Part shown: positions 1 to 4,749 of the stretch, in pieces
Layout: each line of letters opens with the position of its first letter
Position numbering within the stretch: the first letter of the stretch is position 1
NCBI GenBank assembly: GCA_902478825.1
Contig: CABSMK010000075.1
Coordinates: forward strand, 1 to 8,095
DNA length: 8,095 nt
Direction: 5' to 3'
Origin: an uncultured Collinsella sp.
Lineage (GTDB): Bacteria; Actinomycetota; Coriobacteriia; Coriobacteriales; Coriobacteriaceae
Made by a program: the position numbers and the translations under genes
Notes under the pieces: generated by a model
What the model was told of the DNA's origin: nothing
Seen by the model: only the letters and a program-made list of their open reading frames with translations
Databases searched by the model: none

Positions 1-537
1 TCATCATGAAGACCGATGGGGTGTGGGTCATCGTTTGGGCTCAGCTCGATATTCAAGCGCGTGAGGCCGGATGGGATCCGCGCGCGGACGCGGGCGGCGA
101 GGTCGGACGTGAAAGCCGGACCGCAGAGGTATCGAGCGCACGCGGCCAGGGCCTCGAGGGCGCCTGGCGGGTAGGGAGATCCGAGCATGAGGCAGGACAA
201 CGCGCAGGCCCGCGAAAGGTTCACGAGCTCCCCCGCGACGCGGCTGGACCCTCGGCTGCCCCTCGTAAAGGATGCAGAAGACACGGTCGAGGTCCGACGG
301 TTCGACCAGGCTGTACCGGCAGTCCGCGTACAGTGCGCAGCCCCTCCCGCGCGGGTCGCCGTCCGAGTCCTCATCCGGCTCATGATGGCGCACCTCAACC
401 CAAAGGCCCTCCAACACGTCGTCGAACCCGAAATCGAGCTCCGCCTGGACGCTCTCGCCGAGCGCATCGCCCAGGGCGAGCTCCGGCACCTTCGTCACAC
501 GGCCGTCCAGCCACTCAATCTCTGTCATCGCGCGCAT
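1..537 (-). pseudogene. Unrecognised protein, frameshifted and cut by the window edge
   Basis: The start chosen is the ATG at 537 (MRAMTEIEWLDG), because a GGAAGGGG Shine-Dalgarno-like run ends 8 bases upstream. The first 95 or so residues read like a normal acidic cytoplasmic protein (LGESVQAELDFGFDDVLEG, then a DEDSDGD stretch, then SDLDRVFCILYEG). After this the same frame turns into arginine/proline-rich text and stops at 28, which is typical of out-of-frame reading in GC-rich DNA. In the frame reached by removing one base, protein-like text resumes (SRVAGELVNLSRACALSCL, then a segment ending GLTRLNIELSPNDDPHPIG) and stays open to the left edge. The shift lies around 225-262, most simply in the C4 run at 259-262 (GGGG on the coding strand). 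It may be a real mutation or a sequencing error. I recognise no family, and no signal peptide or membrane segment is visible. Confidence 0.5.
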
Positions 538-734
538 GGTGCAAGCCCCTTCCGACACGGGATTGTCAGCTCAACCCGACCCTTACCCATACGGACGAAC
601 ATAACTCGTCAGGGGGAAGCCCCTGAAGGCCGTGCGCCAGAACATGAGGCCGAATCCGCCCCCGGCTGGACAGGCCAACAACGAAGGAGCACACGGAACC
701 GGCGCGGCGTTACAACCGTCCCGGCAAGCGTGTC

Positions 735-746
735 ACTTGGCCAAGT
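735..746. repeat. 12-bp perfect palindrome ACTTGGCCAAGT
   Basis: Perfect dyad with no spacer. It lies about 68 bp from a second 12-bp palindrome (814-825). It could be an operator half of an unknown regulator or a chance occurrence, and no adjacent gene start makes its role clear. Confidence 0.4.
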
Positions 747-813
747 CATGATGCCGACAAACCCGGAAATGCTCCAACGGAGCGCCGAACGAGCGTAACA
801 ATATAAAGCCGTG

Positions 814-825
814 CAACACGTGTTG
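814..825. repeat. 12-bp perfect palindrome CAACACGTGTTG
   Basis: Perfect dyad centred on CACGTG, in the gene-poor stretch, with a different sequence from the palindrome at 735-746. No promoter or gene start can be tied to it with confidence. Confidence 0.4.
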
Positions 826-1038
826 GACGACCGGAACATCCCAAACAAAGGCCTGTAGGTCCCACCTTCAAGCCCAATAGCAAAATGTGCATCAGCGGAT
901 TTGCAGCGATACAAGTCTCAACCGTCACCATCACACCGCAGCGCGCCTAGTCCCACTCATCCTACTGCAAATGTCCCAGAACGAGAAAACGACCAGCTTA
1001 ACATGCCAACCTTTATATCCGCACGCGCGTAATTCAAC

Positions 1039-1665
1039 TCATAAGGACCGGCTATCCCTTACCTGTGACACAATCTCAAACGCACAGAACAGAATCATCA
1101 GTCCAATCATCGTATAAGAGGCAGCCGAACCTTCAAGCACTATTCCACAAAGAACAATCTCCGCGCCGCCAATAAGAACTGTTATCAGGCGCTCTGCCTT
1201 TTTGCTCTCGCCGCTCGCATAAAAAGGCGGCAAAGCGCACAAGATCACATATATCCCGGGAAGGGAATACAGGATCGATAGTCCAAGCCCCCCATCAACC
1301 GCAGTGTTTTGCGTAAGAATCAACTGAACCCAAACGGCAATTATCACTGAGCAGGTTGTCGATAAAAGAAGACTAGAAATATAGCACGCAACAAAGTCCC
1401 GTCGCATTCGAGCAGAGAAATCCGCGAACTCTCTTCGCCGCGTGGAAACAATAAGGTACACAGAAATTGCAATAGAACCAATCAGAGAAAACAGCGGAAC
1501 AACCAGCAATTCAAGCTTATTACCCCATCGATCAACCATACCCCCACTCCAATGAGCGGGAATTGTATCAGGGAGGACTGACCAAGCCGTCCATAGAATC
1601 AGAAATGGAAGAATAGAGAGGATGAAAGATGATAACACTGCAGTAATTTTTTTTGAGGCTCTCAT
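1039..1665 (-). CDS. DUF1648 (SdpI-like) polytopic membrane protein
   Basis: A 208-residue membrane protein. The DUF1648 signature is at about 31-57: LPDTIPAHWSGGMVDRWGNK, matching the family pattern in which Pro, His-Trp, Asp-x-Trp-Gly and Lys are conserved between two membrane helices. Hydrophobic segments lie near 8-30, 51-74, 92-118, 128-150, 161-180 and 184-201, so about six helices are likely. DUF1648 is the N-terminal part of SdpI-type proteins, known in Bacillus for immunity to the SdpC toxin, but most family members have no known role and no toxin gene is visible here. The ATG at 1665 is preferred over the in-frame GTG at 1692, because AAGGAG at 1677-1682 lies 11 bases upstream of the ATG but inside the longer version. 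An A8 tract (coding strand) at codons 4-7 is a possible slippage site. The gene stands alone, divergent from the pilin cassettes. Confidence 0.8.
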   Translation of the reverse strand: MRASKKITAVLSSFILSILPFLILWTAWSVLPDTIPAHWSGGMVDRWGNKLELLVVPLFSLIGSIAISVYLIVSTRRREFADFSARMRRDFVACYISSLLLSTTCSVIIAVWVQLILTQNTAVDGGLGLSILYSLPGIYVILCALPPFYASGESKKAERLITVLIGGAEIVLCGIVLEGSAASYTMIGLMILFCAFEIVSQVRDSRSL

Positions 1666-1676
1666 CGATTCCGCAT

Positions 1677-1682
1677 CTCCTT
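1677..1682 (-). promoter_or_regulatory. Shine-Dalgarno AAGGAG of the DUF1648 gene
   Basis: AAGGAG on the minus strand, 11 bases before the ATG at 1665. It decides the start, because the upstream in-frame GTG at 1692 would place the site inside the coding region. Confidence 0.6.
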
Positions 1683-1713
1683 GCGCGCCCACATTCCACT
1701 CCGCCTTAAATCA

Positions 1714-1739
1714 AGTATACGTTTTGGAACGGGATGTCA
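1714..1739 (-). promoter_or_regulatory. Possible sigma70 promoter of the DUF1648 gene
   Basis: On the minus strand TATACT (1714-1719) is a good -10 hexamer. TGACAT (1734-1739) upstream resembles a -35 box, but the spacer is only 14 bases. The -10 lies about 50 bases before the start codon. The -10 is believable, the -35 is weak. Confidence 0.35.
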
Positions 1740-1766
1740 CTCCGAACGCCTTACCCTCTTAGTGTG

Positions 1767-1783
1767 AATGCCGCTGCGGCATT
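1767..1783. repeat. Inverted repeat upstream of pilin cassette 1
   Basis: AATGCCGC-T-GCGGCATT, an 8-bp perfect dyad around one base (as a hairpin, 7 bp with a 3-base loop). It ends 70 bases before the first ATG of cassette 1. Related TGCCGC/GCGGCA dyads lie at nearly the same distance before cassettes 2 (2865-2888) and 3 (4657-4671), so it belongs to the repeated unit. It could be an operator or a structured transcript element. It lacks the T run of a terminator. Confidence 0.6.
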
Positions 1784-1784
1784 G

Positions 1785-1815
1785 TTGACTCATCCTTAGT
1801 AATCGCGTCTATCCT
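1785..1815 (+). promoter_or_regulatory. Candidate promoter of cassette 1
   Basis: TTGACT (1785-1790) is a good -35 box. TATCCT (1810-1815) is a -10-like hexamer at the position where cassettes 2 and 3 have TACCCT and TACGCT, 38 to 41 bases before the first ATG in all three. The 19-base spacer is long, so the exact pairing is uncertain. Confidence 0.4.
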
Positions 1816-1840
1816 CTGCAGCATCAGCCAAAGCAATCCG

Positions 1841-1860
1841 AGAGGAGCCGCACATGCATG
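1841..1860 (+). promoter_or_regulatory. Ribosome binding site and double start of cassette 1
   Basis: AGAGGAG (1841-1847) precedes ATGCATG (1854-1860). The first ATG is 6 bases from the Shine-Dalgarno core and the second is 10 bases away. The two ATGs are offset by four bases and so open different reading frames. The same ATGCATGCAGCGG string starts all three cassettes. Confidence 0.65.
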
Positions 1861-2818
1861 CAGCGGAAATTCCTTTCGGGGGGGGGTATCTCCCAGATTT
1901 ACCCGCCGCCCGAAGGGGCAGTCGACAGTCGAGTACGTACTGATCATCGCGATCATCGTCCTGGTGGTGCTGATCGCGGGACCGTGGGTCTCGTCGGCGA
2001 TCACAAACCAGTTCAACACGGTGGCGGGGACGCTCGGCAACGGAATCTCAAAGGGGAGCTGGGAGTCGGGCGGCACGGGCGGCGGCAACGGGTCGTTGAC
2101 CGACGCCGACATCGTGGACTCCGTTCACGGGATAGCGTTCGCCGTGTACTCGGAGGACGACCACAGCCTCATGTTCTACAAGCGCCGCGGGGTCCCCAGA
2201 GTCGGTGACATGCTCAACAGCCGCCGCGTGACGGCGGTGTATACGGGGTTCGAAAATGGATACGCCACCGCGACCGTGGGAAACGACGGCAAGACGACTG
2301 CCCCCTGGTGGCCTAACAGAAATAATATCGTGGCCGTAAAGGCCATTGACGATGGCATAGAAATCCACTCGTTGGCATTTTGCTTTCAGTACATGGAGAA
2401 CTGTAAGAGCTTTGATCTGGCAAAGTTCGACATGTCGAACTGCACAAATCTGCAGCACGCATTCGCGTATTGCGGCAATGCGACTTCCTTCAGTATTTCA
2501 AGCTGGGATACGTCCTCGGTCGTCGAATTCGACTCGGCGCTCAAAAACCTTTACAAGGTCGAGGAGATTGACATCTCCGGATGGTCGACGCGGAAAGCCG
2601 GCGATTTACGTCTCCTTTTTTCCACCGACAGTTCGCTGAAAAGCGTGAAATTTGGACCAGGGTGGAAGACCTCAGATGTTATGGATATGCTCGGCATGTT
2701 TAGCTATTGCAAAAATCTAAACCTCGACTGTTCCGATTGGAATGTCCCAACCTATGCCAATCATAGTGACTTAAATCACTGCGCCCCCGGCGTTATCCTC
2801 CCGAAGGCGTGGCAGTAG
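1854..2818 (+). CDS. Cassette 1: Flp-like prepilin fused to BspA-type LRR domain, phase OFF as sequenced
   Basis: A single open frame runs to the stop at 2818, but it is joined to neither ATG of the ATGCATG start. With the G9 tract at 1878-1886, the ATG at 1854 runs into a stop near 1939 and the ATG at 1858 reads a third frame. One extra G (G10) would give a 321-residue protein from 1854; G8 or G11 would connect the second ATG. That protein has a leader ending RRPKG^QSTVEYVLII, where Glu +5 and Tyr +6 after the glycine are the class III/Flp prepilin signal. A hydrophobic helix, the segment AGPWVSSAI and a Gly/Ser linker follow. The exported part begins with a FAVYSEDDHSLMFYKRRGVP-type region. 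From about residue 175 it carries BspA/DUF285-like repeats with CNxxNCxxL- and SSWDTSSV-type units. Expected role: a minor pilin or pilus-anchored surface adhesin. The N-terminus is nearly identical to that of cassette 2. A damaged gene is the alternative to a switched-off one. Confidence 0.75.
1878..1886 (+). repeat. G9 homopolymer in the prepilin leader of cassette 1
   Basis: Nine guanines 24 bases after the first ATG, in the same position as the tracts of cassettes 2 and 3. At this length neither start codon is joined to the pilin frame. Poly-G tracts of this size are classic slipped-strand phase-variation sites in other bacteria. The tract length in a single assembly is only one of the possible states. 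Confidence 0.8.
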
Positions 2819-2864
2819 GTCTGAAGAAACAAAACGGCAAGCAGTTTATGTGGCGCGGGCACCC

Positions 2865-2888
2865 GTGCCGCCGTTGCCTCAGCGGCAC
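2865..2888. repeat. Inverted repeat upstream of pilin cassette 2
   Basis: GTGCCGC, ten bases, GCGGCAC. A 7-bp perfect stem ending 75 bases before the first ATG of cassette 2. It has the same core as the dyads before cassettes 1 and 3 but a longer loop. It also lies just after the cassette 1 gene, so a terminator role cannot be excluded, although no T run follows. Confidence 0.55.
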
Positions 2889-2916
2889 GCTACGGGCTAG
2901 TCGGTTCGCTTTAACG

Positions 2917-2922
2917 TACCCT
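2917..2922 (+). promoter_or_regulatory. Candidate -10 box of cassette 2
   Basis: TACCCT followed by CTGCA, matching TATCCT-CTGCA before cassette 1 and lying 41 bases before the first ATG. I see no good -35 box at the proper distance, so promoter strength is doubtful. Confidence 0.3.
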
Positions 2923-2948
2923 CTGCATGCAATATCAATCCCCATGCG

Positions 2949-2970
2949 AAGGGAGTGTCGCATATGCATG
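2949..2970 (+). promoter_or_regulatory. Ribosome binding site and double start of cassette 2
   Basis: AAGGGAG (2949-2955) precedes ATGCATG (2964-2970), with 8 bases to the first ATG and 12 to the second. Only the second ATG (2968) is in frame with the pilin here; the first reads into TAG at 3006-3008. The 12-base spacing suggests weaker initiation. Confidence 0.6.
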
Positions 2971-2988
2971 CAGCGGCAATTAACCTTC

Positions 2989-2998
2989 GGGGGGTGGG
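2989..2998 (+). repeat. Interrupted guanine tract G6-T-G3 in cassette 2
   Basis: Occupies the position of the G9 tracts of cassettes 1 and 3, but a T at 2995 breaks it. Interruption normally lowers slippage, so this leader may be locked. Its total length of ten places the pilin frame with the second ATG, not the first. Confidence 0.75.
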
Positions 2999-3238
2999 TA
3001 TCTCCTAGGAATACCCGCCTCCGAGGCCAAGGAGCCATCGAGTACGTTCTGGTCATCGCGATTATCGTCCTGGTTGTGATGATAGCCGGCCCTTGGGTCT
3101 CGTCGGCAATCAGGAACCAGTTCAACACGGTGGCGGGAGTATTGGTAAACGGGACAGCAGGTGGGACTTGGGAACCGAGCGGTTCCGGCAGCGGTAACGG
3201 CGCGGGTTCCGCGACCGTCCAGGCGGCGCTCGCCAAGG

Positions 3239-3260
3239 ACGCGAAGGACACGCGAAGGAC
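3239..3260 (+). repeat. 11-bp perfect tandem duplication in cassette 2
   Basis: ACGCGAAGGAC occurs twice back to back (3239-3249 and 3250-3260). Cassette 3 has one copy at the equivalent place in its KDAKDW region. As 11 is not a multiple of three, the second copy puts the DUF6273 domain out of frame. Loss of one copy would restore the gene exactly, so this may be a recent and reversible event. Confidence 0.85.
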
Positions 3261-3977
3261 TGGACCCTCGGTGAGCAGAAGGCAGTTGCCGAGGACATCG
3301 CCGCCAAGGGCGAGGCGTCGCCCGCCTACGCCAAGGCGAAGGCCGCGATGGATGCCGGCACCGAGTTCTCGATGAAGCTCACCGATGGCAAGACGCTGAC
3401 TTACCGCATTATCGGCATCAATCATGATGACCCTGCAGGCGGATCCGGCAAGGCGGGCCTCACGTTCCTCACCACCACGACGGGCATTTGGTCCCCCATG
3501 AACGCGATTGACACCAACGCCGGCGGTTGGGAGAAGTCTGAACTCCGTCAGAAAATGAACTCCGGCAAGATCTGGAATCTGATGCCCTCCGATTTCCAGT
3601 CCAAGGTGAAGGCCGTCAAAAAGCTATCGAACAATGTCGGGGGCGGTGATGAGAACAAGAACGCCGCCGTGACGGCTACCTCGGACAAGCTGTTCCTGCT
3701 CAGCTACTCTGAGATCGCCCCCACCTCCTATTGGGCATCCTATCCCTGGACTTCCTCCGAGGGCACCCAGTACGAGGCCTTCAAAGGCAAGGTGACGGAG
3801 AACTATAATCCCAACTCTGCCATTGCCATTGGCAGCGGTTGGTGGGAACGTTCGATGTTTCCGAACGCCTCGAAGGGCTTCCTCCATGTCGACAGCAGCG
3901 GCAATCCGTCGGACAGCAACTCCGCGCCGGGCTGGTTTTGCGTCTCCCCCGCCTGGTGCTTCTAGCTTGTCTAGCGC

Positions 3978-4010
3978 AAAGCCCGCGTTACCCCGCGCGT
4001 GCTTTCTTTT
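3978..4010 (+). terminator. Rho-independent terminator after cassette 2
   Basis: AAAGC-C-CGCG pairs with CGCG-T-GCTTT (3978-3987 with 3996-4005), with one mismatch and an 8-base loop, then a T-rich tail to 4010. It starts about 12 bases after the stop codon at 3965. It matches the position of the perfect terminator of cassette 3. Confidence 0.65.
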
Positions 4011-4160
4011 GGCGACCGAACGAACGGCTTCAGGTTCATGGCACGGGTAGTCGGATTGAAGAGAAATGGGGTCATACAGCGGCTCTCAGAGCGCCTGCCG
4101 CACCCCCCCGCCATTACCTCTGCTGCGTCCTCGTATAGAGTCCATCCTGCTTGGTGTTTC
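4001..4160 (+). repeat. Post-cassette repeat, copy 1
   Basis: About 160 bp clearly related to 5731-5890 after cassette 3. The 43 bases at 4061-4103 are identical to 5791-5833, and flanking bases match at roughly 70 to 90 percent by eye. The identical core contains the dyad GCTCTCAGAGC within a larger GCGGC/GCCGC pairing, so the RNA could fold. The last 14 codons in one frame read SAASSYRVHPAWCF, spaced as in the DUF6273 ends SAPGWFCVSPAWCF and SATDSFYVLPAFCF. No start codon or ribosome site makes this a gene. I read it as a remnant of an older DUF6273 3' end or a conserved non-coding element. It is absent after cassette 1. Confidence 0.7.
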
Positions 4161-4185
4161 GAGTTCGGGGCGTATACGGTGGGTG

Positions 4186-4191
4186 GATAAT
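4186..4191 (+). promoter_or_regulatory. Possible -10 box of the antitoxin-like gene
   Basis: GATAAT, 36 bases before the ATG at 4228. The best -35 match at a suitable distance (TTCGGG near 4164) is poor. An 8-bp palindrome CGTATACG lies just upstream at 4171-4178 and could be an autoregulatory operator, as is common for ribbon-helix-helix antitoxins. Confidence 0.3.
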
Positions 4192-4227
4192 GGATTCACT
4201 TCGATGACGGCGTTGACGGGAGCGACC

Positions 4228-4455
4228 ATGGCGATGCGCGAGATCGCGGTCAAGTTCGATGAGGGCGAAATGGCCTTGATTCAGGGCCATGCGGACGCCA
4301 CGGGCATGACCTTTTCCGAGTTCGTGAGAAGGGCCGCGTTCGAGAAGGCTGAGGACATGGCGGACATCGAGGCCTACAACGAGGCTTTGGACGGGGACGG
4401 CGGCACTCGCTACCCGATGGAAGATGTCGTGCGCATGGCGGTGGAGGCTGAGTGA
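4228..4455 (+). CDS. RelB/CopG-like ribbon-helix-helix antitoxin (DUF6290-like), orphan
   Basis: A 75-residue acidic protein beginning MAMREIAVKFDEGEMALIQG. The opening beta strand (REIAVKF) followed by two helices around GMTFSEFVRRAAFEKAED fits a ribbon-helix-helix DNA-binding fold of the kind in RelB/DUF6290 antitoxins, which bind DNA as dimers and neutralise RelE-type RNases. The C-terminus (DIEAYNEALDGD...PMEDVV) is the usual toxin-binding tail region. The ATG at 4228 has GGGAG five bases upstream; ATGs at 4204 and 4234 are alternatives. No toxin gene follows: after the stop there is a short spacer and then a terminator at 4501-4535. It is therefore a solitary antitoxin, or a regulator of local genes. 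It lies between pilin cassettes 2 and 3, transcribed in the same direction but with its own terminator. Confidence 0.75.
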   Translation: MAMREIAVKFDEGEMALIQGHADATGMTFSEFVRRAAFEKAEDMADIEAYNEALDGDGGTRYPMEDVVRMAVEAE

Positions 4456-4464
4456 TTGTCCACA
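4456..4464 (+). promoter_or_regulatory. DnaA-box-like TTGTCCACA
   Basis: Exact match to the DnaA box preferred in high-GC actinobacteria (TTGTCCACA). It follows the antitoxin stop codon directly. An identical 9-mer occurs at 5906-5914. Isolated boxes occur by chance and no origin features (box cluster, AT-rich unwinding region, dnaA or dnaN) are present. Confidence 0.3.
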
Positions 4465-4500
4465 CGCGTTGTCTGTCTCGGCTCTAAAGGCTTCTCTTGG

Positions 4501-4535
4501 GCGGGGTTCGGCTTATAGCCGGGTCCCGCTTTTTT
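4501..4535 (+). terminator. Rho-independent terminator after the antitoxin-like gene
   Basis: GCGGG (4501-4505) pairs with CCCGC (4525-4529), with an inner CGGCT/AGCCG stem around TAT, followed by six T. It ends the antitoxin transcript 45 bases after its stop codon, leaving no room for a downstream toxin gene in the same transcript. Confidence 0.8.
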
Positions 4536-4656
4536 GCGGCTTTCAGTTGTCTTTCTGAAGGTATGAAATGGCTGCCTCGATATGAATACGGTCGGCATTC
4601 GAAGCGGACGTTATAGCCGCGCTAATAGCGCATGACTTTCTCCCCTGCCGTCATCG

Positions 4657-4671
4657 TTGCCGCAGCGGCAA
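4657..4671. repeat. Inverted repeat upstream of pilin cassette 3
   Basis: TTGCCGC-A-GCGGCAA, a 7-bp perfect dyad around one base, ending 71 bases before the first ATG of cassette 3. This is almost the same geometry as the dyad before cassette 1 (70 bases). It overlaps no T run, so a regulatory site is likelier than a terminator. Confidence 0.6.
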
Positions 4672-4676
4672 GACCG

Positions 4677-4704
4677 TTGCAAATACTTGGAATAGCCCTA
4701 CGCT
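4677..4704 (+). promoter_or_regulatory. Candidate promoter of cassette 3
   Basis: TTGCAA (4677-4682), 16-base spacer, TACGCT (4699-4704), with the -10 exactly 38 bases before the first ATG, as in cassette 1. The hexamers are moderate matches. The proposed -35 starts six bases after the inverted repeat, so a protein bound there could control it. Confidence 0.4.
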
Positions 4705-4729
4705 CGGCTCGTATTGCAAACCCCGAGTG

Positions 4730-4749
4730 AAGGGAGCCGTATATGCATG
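4730..4749 (+). promoter_or_regulatory. Ribosome binding site and double start of cassette 3
   Basis: AAGGGAG (4730-4736) is 6 bases before the first ATG of ATGCATG (4743-4749). The first ATG is in frame with the pilin at the present tract length and is the better-spaced start. The second ATG (4747) would be in frame if the tract gained one G. Confidence 0.7.

Larger units (their letters stand above)
538..1038. other. Gene-poor intergenic stretch of about 500 bp
   Basis: I see no convincing gene here. The open frames present on both strands are rich in Arg, Ser and Cys, have no good ribosome binding site, and match no family I know. Base composition is lower in GC than in the flanking gene at 1-537, particularly beyond about 800. 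The stretch contains two perfect 12-bp palindromes, listed separately, and otherwise nothing I can assign. It may be degenerate accessory DNA. Confidence 0.5.
2968..3965 (+). pseudogene. Cassette 2: Flp-like prepilin plus DUF6273, split by an 11-bp duplication
   Basis: From the second ATG (2968) the reading is MQRQLTFGGWVSPRNTRLRG, then cleavage before QGAIEYVLVIAIIVLVV, a class III/Flp prepilin motif with Glu +5. A linker rich in Gly and Ser follows. At 3239-3260 an exact 11-bp tandem duplication shifts the frame, so this reading ends in nonsense at 3375. The DUF6273 part continues in another frame from about 3261 to the TAG at 3965. It shows TLTYRIIGINHDD, NAGGWEKSELRQKMNSG, a DKLFLLSYSEIAP segment, a WERS segment and the end VSPAWCF. 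Removing one 11-bp copy gives a continuous 328-residue protein that aligns along its length with cassette 3. As sequenced it can make only a pilin stub and, at best, a detached C-terminal piece from the ATG at 3348. The upstream half resembles cassette 1 and the downstream half cassette 3, so it looks like a mosaic. Confidence 0.75.

Noticed and set aside
609..934. Minus-strand open frames as genes in the gene-poor stretch
   Set aside because: Composition (Cys, Arg, Ser rich), absence of start signals and no recognisable family make them unconvincing.
1039..1665. SdpI immunity protein belonging to a toxin operon
   Set aside because: The DUF1648 domain is clear, but no sdpA/B/C-like or ArsR-type repressor gene lies nearby, so a specific immunity role is unsupported.
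1858..2208. 116-residue open frame from the second ATG of cassette 1
   Set aside because: It reads the pilin region in the wrong frame and becomes arginine/proline-rich. The prepilin motif and LRR domain lie in another frame.
2809..2967. Longer N-terminus for cassette 2 starting at 2809 or at the ATG at 2944
   Set aside because: The 2809 start overlaps the end of cassette 1 and has no Shine-Dalgarno site. AAGGGAG at 2949-2955 lies inside both versions and serves the ATGCATG start, as in the other cassettes.
4001..4160. Template repeat of a diversity-generating retroelement
   Set aside because: Differences from the coding ends of cassettes 2 and 3 are not confined to adenines, and there is no reverse transcriptase or accessory gene in the window.
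3999..4190. Open frame after cassette 2 as a separate small gene
   Set aside because: It lies behind a terminator, has no ribosome binding site, and its partner after cassette 3 differs in frame limits. It is better explained as the post-cassette repeat with a fossil end.
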